From Stenotrophomonas sp. UBA2124 (GTDB lineage: Bacteria > Pseudomonadota > Gammaproteobacteria > Xanthomonadales > Xanthomonadaceae): a DNA stretch of 29,032 nt. Within the stretch, counting starts at the first letter, position 1; the number at the start of each line of letters is the position of its first letter. A program made the position numbers and the translations under genes. The notes under the pieces are model-generated. The model was not told where the DNA came from. It saw nothing but the letters and a program-made list of their open reading frames with translations, and ran no database searches. This document shows positions 15,791 to 22,655 of the stretch, one piece after another. Location of the stretch: NCBI GenBank assembly GCA_002329155.1, contig DCXY01000027.1:1-29032 (forward strand), read 5' to 3'.

Positions 15791-17844
15791 GCGCCTGCTA
15801 CCAGGTTGATGAGGAGATCGATGGCCTTGATGGCCGCGAACGGGAACAGCACGCCGCCCAGGCCATACACCAGCATGTTCCGGCGCAGCAGCGCGGTGGC
15901 GGTGGCCGGGCGGAAGCGCACGCCGCGCAGCGCCAGCGGAATCAGCGCGGGAATCACCAGCGCGTTGAAGATCAGCGCCGCCAGCACCGCGTTGCGCGGG
16001 CTGGACAGCTGCATCACGTTCAACGCGGCCATCGACGGGATGGCGGCGGCGAACAGCGCCGGCAGGATGGCGAAGTACTTGGAGACATCGTTGGCGAGCG
16101 AGAAGGTGGTCAGCGCACCGCGCGTGATCAACTGCTGTTTGCCTACTTCCACCACCGCCAGCAGCTTGGCCGGGTCCGAATCCAGGTCGACCATGTTGCC
16201 GGCTTCCTTCGCGGCCTGCGTGCCCGAGTTCATCGCCAGTCCGATGTCGGCCTGCGCCAGCGCGGGGGCATCATTGGTGCCGTCGCCCACCATCGCCACC
16301 AGCCGGCCACCGGCCTGCTCGCTGCGGATGCGCGCCAGTTTGTCCTCGGGCCTGGCCTGGGCGATGTAGTCGTCCACGCCCGCTTCGGCGGCAATGGCGG
16401 CGGCGGTCAGCGGATTGTCGCCGGTGATCATCACCGTGCGGATGCCCATGGCACGCAGCTGTGCGAACTTCTCGCGCATGCCGTGCTTGACCACGTCGGA
16501 CAGCTCCACCACGCCCAGCACATGCCGTCCTTCGCAGACCACCAGCGGCGTGGCGCCACCCCGCGCTACCTGGTCAACACGCGCCTGCAGCTCGTTCGGC
16601 ACGTTGCCGCCAAGTGCGGTTACATGCGCGGTGATGGCGTCGGCGGCACCCTTGCGGATGCTGCGGCCACCGTCCAGATCCACGCCGGACATGCGCGTCT
16701 GCGCGGTGAAAGCGAGGTAGTCGGCCTTCTCCGGCTCGGCGATGGTGCAGCCCTGTTCGCGCGCCAGACGCACGATGGATTTGCCTTCCGGCGTCGGGTC
16801 GGCCAGCGAGGACAGCAGGGCGGCGTCACGCAGCTGCGCCACGTCGATGCCGGCCAGCGCATGGAAGGCCGAGGCTTGGCGGTCGCCGTGGGTGATGGTG
16901 CCGGTCTTGTCCAGCAGCAGCACGTCCACGTCACCGGCCACTTCCACCGCCTTGCCGGACTTGGCCAGCACATTGGCGGCCAGGGCGCGGTTCATTCCGG
17001 CGATGCCGATGGCCGGCAGCAGGCCGCCGATGGTGGTTGGAATCAGACACACCAGCAGGGCGATCAGCAGCAGCGGATCCAGCGTGACGCCGACGAAGCC
17101 GGCGATGGCGGGCAGCGTGGCCACCACCACCAGGAAGGTCAACGACATGGCCGCCAGCAGCAGGGTCAGCGCGATCTCGTTCGGCGTCTTCTGCCGGTTG
17201 GCACCTTCCACCAGCGCGATCATGCGGTCCAGGAAGCTGTGGCCCGGCTCGGCGGTGACGCGCACGATGATCTGGTCGGACAGCACCTTGGTGCCGCCGA
17301 TCACGCCGGAACGGTCGGTGCCGGCCTCGCGCAGCACCGGCGCGGATTCACCGGTAACCGCCGCCTCGTTGATGGTGGCCAGACCCTGCACGATCTCGCC
17401 ATCGGCCGGGACGAACTCGCCGGCAGTCACGATCACATGGTCGCCCGGGTGCAGCTCGGCGGCCGCCACGCGGGTTTCGCCCGCATCGGCATGCGGCGCG
17501 GACAGGCGGCGCGCCACCAGATCCTGACGCGCACGCCGCAGCGAGGCTGCCTGGCCACGGCCGCGCGCTTCGGCCACGGCTTCGGCGAAATTGCCGAACA
17601 GCACCGTCACCAGCAGGATGGCGGTGACGGTCAGGCCATAGCCCAGCTGCGCGTGGCCGCTGAGGGTCAGCACCAGTGCCAGCAGGGTGCCGGCGGCAAC
17701 CACGGCCATCACCGGGTTGTGCAGCAGGTGCGCCGGTGACAGCTTGCGCACCGATTCCAGCAGGGCCCTGCGCAGGCCAGCGGTATCAAGCAGGGCAGGG
17801 CGCCGTGAAGCGGCGGAGGTAACAACGGAAGCTTTCATGTTCAT
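15787..17844 (-). CDS. kdpB: Potassium-transporting P-type ATPase KdpB subunit
   Basis: Catalytic P-type ATPase subunit of the KdpFABC pump in the inner membrane; 685 residues. The actuator-domain TGES is at 164-167, where Ser167 corresponds to the E. coli serine whose phosphorylation inhibits the pump. The phosphorylated Asp312 lies in DKTGTIT, the hinge motif is GDGTNDAP (Asp521, Asp525), and hydrophobic helices flank these. The start ATG 17844 shares its A with the kdpA TGA (TGATG), with GGGAG just upstream; an ATG at 17838 (two residues shorter) is equally possible. A longer open frame to 18099 lies inside kdpA and is not used. All catalytic residues are present. Confidence 0.97.
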   Translation of the reverse strand: MNMKASVVTSAASRRPALLDTAGLRRALLESVRKLSPAHLLHNPVMAVVAAGTLLALVLTLSGHAQLGYGLTVTAILLVTVLFGNFAEAVAEARGRGQAASLRRARQDLVARRLSAPHADAGETRVAAAELHPGDHVIVTAGEFVPADGEIVQGLATINEAAVTGESAPVLREAGTDRSGVIGGTKVLSDQIIVRVTAEPGHSFLDRMIALVEGANRQKTPNEIALTLLLAAMSLTFLVVVATLPAIAGFVGVTLDPLLLIALLVCLIPTTIGGLLPAIGIAGMNRALAANVLAKSGKAVEVAGDVDVLLLDKTGTITHGDRQASAFHALAGIDVAQLRDAALLSSLADPTPEGKSIVRLAREQGCTIAEPEKADYLAFTAQTRMSGVDLDGGRSIRKGAADAITAHVTALGGNVPNELQARVDQVARGGATPLVVCEGRHVLGVVELSDVVKHGMREKFAQLRAMGIRTVMITGDNPLTAAAIAAEAGVDDYIAQARPEDKLARIRSEQAGGRLVAMVGDGTNDAPALAQADIGLAMNSGTQAAKEAGNMVDLDSDPAKLLAVVEVGKQQLITRGALTTFSLANDVSKYFAILPALFAAAIPSMAALNVMQLSSPRNAVLAALIFNALVIPALIPLALRGVRFRPATATALLRRNMLVYGLGGVLFPFAAIKAIDLLINLVAGA

Positions 17845-19553
17845 CAGGCTCCCTGCAGCGTCAGGCTGAGGTGGTCGGCCACCGGGCCAAGCACCAGTGC
17901 CGGCATGAACTGCAGCACGGTAAGGACGACGATCACGCAGACCAGGGTCAGGGCGAAGGTCGGGGTTTCGATCTGCAGGCTGCCCGCGGTCTGCGGCGCC
18001 TGGCGTTTGCCGGCCAGCTGCGCGGCGATGACCAGCGGAATGATCAGCAGCGGGAACCGGCCCAGGGCCAGTACCAGCGAGCAGCTCACGTTCCACCACA
18101 CGGTGTTGTCGGACAGACCTTCAAAGCCGGAGCCGTTGTTGGCGTAGGCCGACACGTATTCGTAGAACACTTGGCTGATGCCGTGGAAGCCGGGGTTGGA
18201 GGTGCCGGCCAGATCCGGCACGGCCAGCGTCAGCGCGGTCAGGCCGAGCAGGGTGATGGGCTGCAGCAGTACCAGCACCGCCAGCAGCTTCACCTGCGGT
18301 GTTTCCAGCTTGCGCCCCAGCAGCTCCGGCGTGCGCCCGGTCATCAGGCCGGCGAGGAACACGGCCAGCATCAGGTACACCAGGAACTGCAGCAGGCCGC
18401 AGCCGATGCCGCCCCATATCGCGCCCACCAGCATGTTGACCAGCGACACCATGCCGGTCAGCGGGCTCATGGAGTCCTGCATGCCGTTGACCGAACCATT
18501 GGTCACCTGGGTGGTGATGCTGGCCCACAGCGCGGTGCTTTCGGCACCCAGCCTTGCCTCCTTGCCTTCCATCAGCAACGGGCTGGCGGCAGTGGCGCTG
18601 TGGCCTTCCAGCCACACGCTGCCCACGCTGGACAGCACCGACATGCCCAGCATGCAGCCGAAGATCAGCACGCCCAGCCTGCGACGCCCGGTGAGCGGGC
18701 CCACCATGAAGATCACCGCGATCGGGATCAGCAGAATGCCGATCAGCTCAAACGCATTGGACAGCGGCGTCGGGCTTTCCAGCGGCGTGGCGCTGTTGGT
18801 GCCGTACCAGCCACCGCCGTTGGCACCCAACTGCTTGGCCGCGACCATCGCCGCCACCGGGCCCAGCGGAATCTTCTGCGACTGCAGCTCTGCGTTGGCC
18901 TCGATGGGCGTGGCCTCCGGGCCGGCAGCGAGCGTGGACGGCACGCCCTGCCAGGTCAGCAGCAGCGTCCACAGCAGGCACAGCGGCAGCAGGAAGCGCA
19001 GGCACAGGCGCACCACGTCGGCATAGTAGTTGCCCACGGTGACGCGCGTCGTGGTTTCACCCGCGACCTCGGCAGCAGGTGCCTTGGTGAACAACGCACG
19101 CAGCGTCGCCACCGCCAGCGCCAGGCCCATCATCGGCGTGATCACCTGCAGGCCGGTAATGGCCACCATCTGCGACAGGTAGGACAGCTGCGCCTGGCCG
19201 CTGTAATGCTGCTGGTTGGTGTTGGTCAGGAACGACACCATCGTGTGCAGCGCGGTATCCCAGCGCATGTTGGGGATGTTGTCCGGGTTCAGCGGCAACC
19301 AGCCCTGCGCCATGAACACGGCCTGCGCCAGCACTGCCAGCACCAGGTTGCTGGCCAGGAACGCCACCACATAGCCACGCCAGGACATGGCGTGCTTCGG
19401 GTCCACGCCGAGTACGCGGTACAGCGGCGTTTCGACCCAATGGAACAGCACGTCGATACGCATCGGCGTGCCACGCATCAGCCGCGCCAGGTACAGGCCC
19501 AGCGGCCAGGCCAGCGCGACGCTGGCCAACAGGATGACAAGGGTTTCAGTCAC
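17844..19553 (-). CDS. kdpA: Potassium-transporting ATPase KdpA (channel-like) subunit
   Basis: K+-binding and translocating subunit of KdpFABC, related to the SKT/Trk channel superfamily; 569 residues with about ten transmembrane helices. The four pore-loop selectivity segments are recognisable: TNTNQQHYSGQ, GANGGGWYGTNS, TNGSVNGMQDS and YANNGSGFEG. The start is a GTG at 19553 with GAGGA about eight bases upstream, 10 bases after the kdpF stop. It shares one base with the kdpB start. Pump subunits are therefore translated as a tightly coupled set. Confidence 0.97.
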   Translation of the reverse strand: MTETLVILLASVALAWPLGLYLARLMRGTPMRIDVLFHWVETPLYRVLGVDPKHAMSWRGYVVAFLASNLVLAVLAQAVFMAQGWLPLNPDNIPNMRWDTALHTMVSFLTNTNQQHYSGQAQLSYLSQMVAITGLQVITPMMGLALAVATLRALFTKAPAAEVAGETTTRVTVGNYYADVVRLCLRFLLPLCLLWTLLLTWQGVPSTLAAGPEATPIEANAELQSQKIPLGPVAAMVAAKQLGANGGGWYGTNSATPLESPTPLSNAFELIGILLIPIAVIFMVGPLTGRRRLGVLIFGCMLGMSVLSSVGSVWLEGHSATAASPLLMEGKEARLGAESTALWASITTQVTNGSVNGMQDSMSPLTGMVSLVNMLVGAIWGGIGCGLLQFLVYLMLAVFLAGLMTGRTPELLGRKLETPQVKLLAVLVLLQPITLLGLTALTLAVPDLAGTSNPGFHGISQVFYEYVSAYANNGSGFEGLSDNTVWWNVSCSLVLALGRFPLLIIPLVIAAQLAGKRQAPQTAGSLQIETPTFALTLVCVIVVLTVLQFMPALVLGPVADHLSLTLQGA

Positions 19554-19563
19554 GGCACGGTCC

Positions 19564-19656
19564 TCAGAACGACTCGGGGCGCAGGACTGCGTACAACAGG
19601 TAGGCGGCGGCGATCAGCACCACCAGTCCGCACAACAGGGCAAGCCAGCCGGGCAT
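19564..19656 (-). CDS. kdpF: KdpF, small membrane subunit of the potassium ATPase
   Basis: A 30-residue ORF that single-gene callers easily miss. It begins MPGWLALLCGL, has one hydrophobic helix covering most of its length (LALLCGLVVLIAAAYLLYAVL) and ends LRPESF, matching KdpF size, hydrophobicity and the typical Tyr-Leu-x-x-Ala-(Val/Leu)-(Leu/Ile)-(R/K)-P-E ending. An AGG lies seven bases before its ATG. It is directly upstream of kdpA with a 10-base gap, the canonical position. In E. coli KdpF stabilises the KdpABC complex. It is the first gene of the kdpFABCDE transcript. Confidence 0.93.
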   Translation of the reverse strand: MPGWLALLCGLVVLIAAAYLLYAVLRPESF

Positions 19657-19704
19657 GGGAAAACCTCGTTACAGGACGCTCCCGGCCACGCCAGGCACAC
19701 GTCG

Positions 19705-19733
19705 GTGAAAGGGCGAGGCAGCCCTGCAGTCAA
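19705..19733 (-). promoter_or_regulatory. Weak candidate promoter upstream of kdpF
   Basis: On the minus strand TTGACT (19733-19728), a 17-base spacer and TTTCAC (19710-19705). The -35 is good and the -10 poor, as is common for activator-dependent promoters, but no activator site abuts it. Kept only as a candidate. Confidence 0.25.
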
Positions 19734-19812
19734 TGCCTGTTGGACGCCCCGTTCTGGGTAGGCATCGTCCTCCCGGGGGGCGTAAACGATCGACGCCCCA
19801 GACCCGCCATTG

Positions 19813-19836
19813 GCGTAAAAGCCCTGTAAAAAAGCA
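19813..19836 (-). promoter_or_regulatory. Candidate KdpE-binding site upstream of kdpF
   Basis: On the minus strand GCTTTTTTACAGGGCTTTTAC contains two TTTTAC units exactly 11 bases apart, the one-turn tandem layout bound by OmpR-family regulators. The T-rich block CTTTTTTACA resembles, from memory, the E. coli kdp operator (a T-tract followed by ACAC and a GC-rich run). It lies about 160 bases upstream of kdpF, farther than expected, which implies a longer leader or an unrecognised promoter nearby. Confidence 0.45.
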
Positions 19837-19922
19837 GCCCATCCGCGTAGCACGGCAGCGGGCAAAGGGCGCCGCAACCACCCCTGCACACGTACCGCAA
19901 AGCGCCTCTCCCCGTGCCGGAG

Positions 19923-20040
19923 ACCTGATTAGCGTCGAATCTCAGCTGAGAGCCCTTCTCCCCTTGCGGGACCTGGTTAGGGTTGAGTCTCAGCTGAGAG
20001 CCCCTCTCCCCTTGCGGGAGAGGGGTTGGGGAGAGGGGCT
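19923..20040. repeat. Tandem pair of TCTCAGCTGAGA-type intergenic repeats
   Basis: Two units in the same orientation. Each starts ACCTG(A/G)TTAG(C/G), then GT(C/T)GA(A/G), the 12-bp palindrome TCTCAGCTGAGA, and a CCC(T/C)TCTCCCCTTGCGGGA run (first near 19923-19969, second 19971-20040). The second unit continues into a perfect 13-bp inverted repeat (19999-20011 with 20028-20040). Related units are at 28437-28520 and, inverted, at 28640-28703. The pair occupies the 500-base gap between the DUF4124-like gene and kdpF. Confidence 0.75.
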
Positions 20041-20100
20041 GCCGGCAAGGCGCCACAACCCCAGCGCCGTGCGCAGCGGCCACCTGCGCCTCTCTACCCC

Positions 20101-20131
20101 CAAAAAGCAGAAGCGGCCCGAAGGCCGCTTC
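20101..20131 (-). terminator. Intrinsic terminator of the pyrE-DUF4124 operon
   Basis: On the minus strand a perfect 9-bp stem GAAGCGGCC / GGCCGCTTC with a UUCG-type loop (20110-20131) is followed by TGCTTTTTG. It begins 25 bases after the stop of the DUF4124-like gene and separates that operon from kdp, which runs in the same direction. Confidence 0.88.
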
Positions 20132-20156
20132 CCGTTCCCGCGCATCGCCCGAAGGC

Positions 20157-20852
20157 TCAGCTCTGCGTCGTTGGCGCGGTGGCCGCACCGCCCGCCTCTG
20201 CAGGCGCACTGATGCCCTTCAGCTCGCGGTAGCGCGCCAGGGTTTCGGCAATCTCCACGTCCAGCGCCTTGCGCTGCTGCTCGAAGGCCGACTGCAGACG
20301 CAGCTGCGCCAGCAGTTCCACATGGCGCTGGCGGATGTCCTGCGACTGTTTGTCCGGCACCTTCTGCCCGGACAGCTCTTTGTTGCCCGCCGAAGCCAGC
20401 TGCGCGGCCAGTGCCTCCCGCAGGCTGGTCACGTTGAACGCCGCGGTCTTGATGTTGTTGTCCACGATGGCGGTGCGCTCGTTGAACACGCGGCGCAACG
20501 CATCCTCGCTGCCATAGGTGGCCAGCATGGCCTGCTCGGTACGCTTGCGCGTCTCCACCGCCGCCGCATCCACCTGCGCCTGTGCTGCTGCCAATGCTGC
20601 GTCGGCACGCTCCTCCGGGGTGAGCGCGCGCTGCACTTCGGCACTGCGGGTACCACTGCGCGCGTTGAACTCCTCGCGCGCGCTGTTCACCGCTTCCGGC
20701 GGCAGCGTGTCCGAGCAGATGCGCCGGCCACCCTCATCCCAGCAGTAGAGCTTCTTGCCGGTGTCGGCAGGCTTGTTCTGCGCCAGCGCCGGCATGGCAA
20801 GCGCCGCCAGCATCAAAGCGAATGCACCCGTCCTGGACGGATTCGGTCTCAT
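20157..20852 (-). CDS. DUF4124-like secreted/periplasmic protein, coiled-coil
   Basis: A 231-residue protein of unknown function. The N-terminus is a signal peptide (RPNPSRTGAFALMLAALAM, likely cut after PALA). A short DUF4124-like segment follows (KLYCWDEGGRRICSDTLPP, about residues 34-52) with two Cys that could form a disulfide. The rest is mostly charged, Ala/Gln/Glu/Arg-rich helix (about 75-215, probable coiled coil), ending in an Ala/Thr tail. DUF4124 proteins are common in Xanthomonadaceae and Pseudomonas without assigned function. It starts 17 bases after the pyrE stop with AGGGGG upstream, so the two are cotranscribed; no metabolic link is evident. Confidence 0.82.
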   Translation of the reverse strand: MRPNPSRTGAFALMLAALAMPALAQNKPADTGKKLYCWDEGGRRICSDTLPPEAVNSAREEFNARSGTRSAEVQRALTPEERADAALAAAQAQVDAAAVETRKRTEQAMLATYGSEDALRRVFNERTAIVDNNIKTAAFNVTSLREALAAQLASAGNKELSGQKVPDKQSQDIRQRHVELLAQLRLQSAFEQQRKALDVEIAETLARYRELKGISAPAEAGGAATAPTTQS

Positions 20853-20869
20853 GGCACAGCCCCCTGCTG

Positions 20870-21529
20870 TCAGCCGGTTGGATTGCTGCCGTAGCGGGCG
20901 CGGTAGCCCAGCAACGGTTCCCTGTAGCCCACAAGTTCCGGGTTCCCGGAGGCGAATGCAAGCAGGTCGGCCAGGTTGGCCACGGCAATCACCGGAATGC
21001 CGGTTTCCTCGGCCACGGCCTGTGCCGCCGAACGCGGGTCCTGCTCGGAGGCCACTTCCTGCCGGTCCAGCGCCACCACGATGCCGGCCGGGATGCCGTT
21101 GGCCTCGCGGATGATGGCCAGCGCCTCGCGGATGGCGGTGCCGGCGGTGATCACGTCATCCACAATCAGGATGCGCCGGCCGGCCATGTCCGCACCGATC
21201 AGGCTGCCGCCCTCGCCGTGGTCCTTGGCTTCCTTGCGGTTGAAGGTCAGCGGCAGGTCGCGGCCACGGTGCGAGAACTCGCAGGCAATGGCGGTGGCCA
21301 GCGGGATGCCCTTGTAGGCCGGCCCGAACAACTGGTCGAAGGCGACCCCGGCCGATTCGATGGCATCGGCATAGCAGTTGCCCAGCTGGGCCAGCGCCAG
21401 GCCCGTGTCGAAACGGCCGGCGTTGAAGAAATAGGGGCTCACGCGGCCGGACTTGAGGGTGAACTGGCCAAAGCGCAGCGCGTCGGCATTCAGCGCCAGC
21501 TGCAGAAAGCGGGAACGGTGGTCACTCAT
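20870..21529 (-). CDS. pyrE: Orotate phosphoribosyltransferase
   Basis: Converts orotate and PRPP to orotidine 5'-phosphate in de novo pyrimidine synthesis; 219 residues. Visible motifs are FTLKSGRVSPYFFNAGRF (orotate site), FGPAYKGIPLA, FNRKEAKDHGEGG (the flexible catalytic loop with Lys and His) and the PRPP-binding signature ILIVDDVITAGTAI. The start is ATG 21529 (MSDHRSRFLQLAL), with no strong Shine-Dalgarno but a 19-base palindrome 14 bases upstream. It heads an operon with the DUF4124-like gene and diverges from the ExoIII-family gene. Confidence 0.96.
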   Translation of the reverse strand: MSDHRSRFLQLALNADALRFGQFTLKSGRVSPYFFNAGRFDTGLALAQLGNCYADAIESAGVAFDQLFGPAYKGIPLATAIACEFSHRGRDLPLTFNRKEAKDHGEGGSLIGADMAGRRILIVDDVITAGTAIREALAIIREANGIPAGIVVALDRQEVASEQDPRSAAQAVAEETGIPVIAVANLADLLAFASGNPELVGYREPLLGYRARYGSNPTG

Positions 21530-21543
21530 GGAATACGTTATCG

Positions 21544-21562
21544 GTCGTCTTATGAAGACGAC
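21544..21562. promoter_or_regulatory. Perfect inverted repeat in the pyrE leader
   Basis: GTCGTCTT - ATG - AAGACGAC, arms of 8 bp, ending 14 bases before the pyrE start. It could be an operator for a dimeric regulator or an RNA hairpin close to the ribosome site. No U-tract, so not a standard attenuator. Confidence 0.45.
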
Positions 21563-21854
21563 TAGGTTAATGCATGGCCCGTGTCATTGCTGGGCCGCGG
21601 GCGCCGCCGCAGGGTGCCGGGCGTTGTTCGCCCACCTGCGCTGGCGCCACGCGTGCGTTCAATGGCAGCTGCCGCGCGGAGCCACGAATACGCGGCCACG
21701 GCTGCGTGGCAGACAGTTTTCAGCTGGCAAAGCCCAGCCGGGGCAGGGCATGATGGGAGCCCGGGGCCGCCGTGCCCGCGCGCCTGCCCCAGGTGCCGCC
21801 GCGGCTCCATGGCTGGCCTGATTGGCCTATATAAAACAAACACATAGGCTGAAA
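21563..21854. other. Divergent intergenic region without a recognised gene
   Basis: About 290 bases between the pyrE leader palindrome and the ExoIII-family start. GC-rich, with short frames on both strands that have no recognisable protein character. An AT-rich TATATAAAAC stretch at about 21829-21838 is a likely -10 region for the plus-strand gene, but no good -35 was found at the right distance. Confidence 0.35.
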
Positions 21855-22655
21855 ATGCGCATTACCAGCTTCAACGCCAACGGCATCCGTTCGGCCACCA
21901 CCAAGGGTTTCAACGACTGGTTCCTGGGCCAGCAGGCCGATGTGCTCTGCATCCAGGAGACCAAGGCGCAGGAAGCACAGCTGGCCGACAGTCTGTTCCG
22001 CCCCGATGGCCACCACTGCTTCTACCGCGACGCCATCACCAAGAAGGGCTACAGCGGCGTAGGCATCTGGAGCCGCCGCGAGCCGGACGAAGTCCGCACC
22101 GCGCTGGGCTGGGCGCCGTTCGACGACGAGGGGCGCTACATCGAGGCCCGTTTCGGCAACCTGAGCGTGGTGTCCTTCTATATTCCGTCCGGTTCGTCGG
22201 GCGAACTGCGCCAGGGCTTCAAGTTCGAGGTCATGGAGTGGCTGCGCCCGGTGCTGGAGCAGTGGCTGGCCAGTGGCCGCGACTACGTGCTGTGTGGCGA
22301 CTGGAACATCGTGCGCAGCGCGCTGGACATCAAGAACTGGAAATCCAACCAGAAAAATTCCGGCTGCCTGCCGGAAGAGCGCGACTGGCTGAACGGCCTG
22401 TGCGCCGACCTGCCAGCGGAGGCCAATCCGAAGACCGGGCGCGGCTGGGTGGACGCCTACCGCGCGCTGCACCCGGAAGGCCAGGACTACACCTGGTGGA
22501 GCAACCGTGGCGCGGCCCGCGCCAACAACGTGGGGTGGCGCATCGACTATCAGTTCGTCACCCCAAGCCTGCGTGAGCGCCTGCGCGGCTGCTCCATCTA
22601 CACCGGCCAGCGTTTCTCCGACCACGCACCGTTCACCGTGGACTACGACCTGTGA
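21855..22655 (+). CDS. Exodeoxyribonuclease III / AP-endonuclease family protein at the crc position
   Basis: A 266-residue member of the exonuclease III (EEP) family, predicted to cleave DNA at abasic sites and trim 3' ends. Catalytic residues look intact: Asn7 in NANGIR, Glu35 in QETKA, Asp149 and Asn151 in CGDWN, and Asp256-His257 in FSDHAP. Overall sequence and length also resemble Pseudomonas Crc, which sits divergently next to pyrE but has lost these catalytic residues. The start at ATG 21855 (MRITSFNANG) has AGG six bases upstream; an upstream in-frame TTG at 21822 is unlikely. Its stop overlaps the ampG-like start (GTGA), so the two form an operon. Nuclease by family; a regulatory role is not excluded. 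Confidence 0.88.
   Translation: MRITSFNANGIRSATTKGFNDWFLGQQADVLCIQETKAQEAQLADSLFRPDGHHCFYRDAITKKGYSGVGIWSRREPDEVRTALGWAPFDDEGRYIEARFGNLSVVSFYIPSGSSGELRQGFKFEVMEWLRPVLEQWLASGRDYVLCGDWNIVRSALDIKNWKSNQKNSGCLPEERDWLNGLCADLPAEANPKTGRGWVDAYRALHPEGQDYTWWSNRGAARANNVGWRIDYQFVTPSLRERLRGCSIYTGQRFSDHAPFTVDYDL

Noticed and set aside
15646..19829. Very long plus-strand frames (697 and 652 codons) opposite kdpB and kdpA
   Set aside because: Mirror frames of highly conserved kdp genes; no ribosome sites or family resemblance.
19730..20212. Open frames of about 159 codons on both strands upstream of kdpF
   Set aside because: They cross the tandem repeats and the terminator; the codons simply read the repeat sequence.
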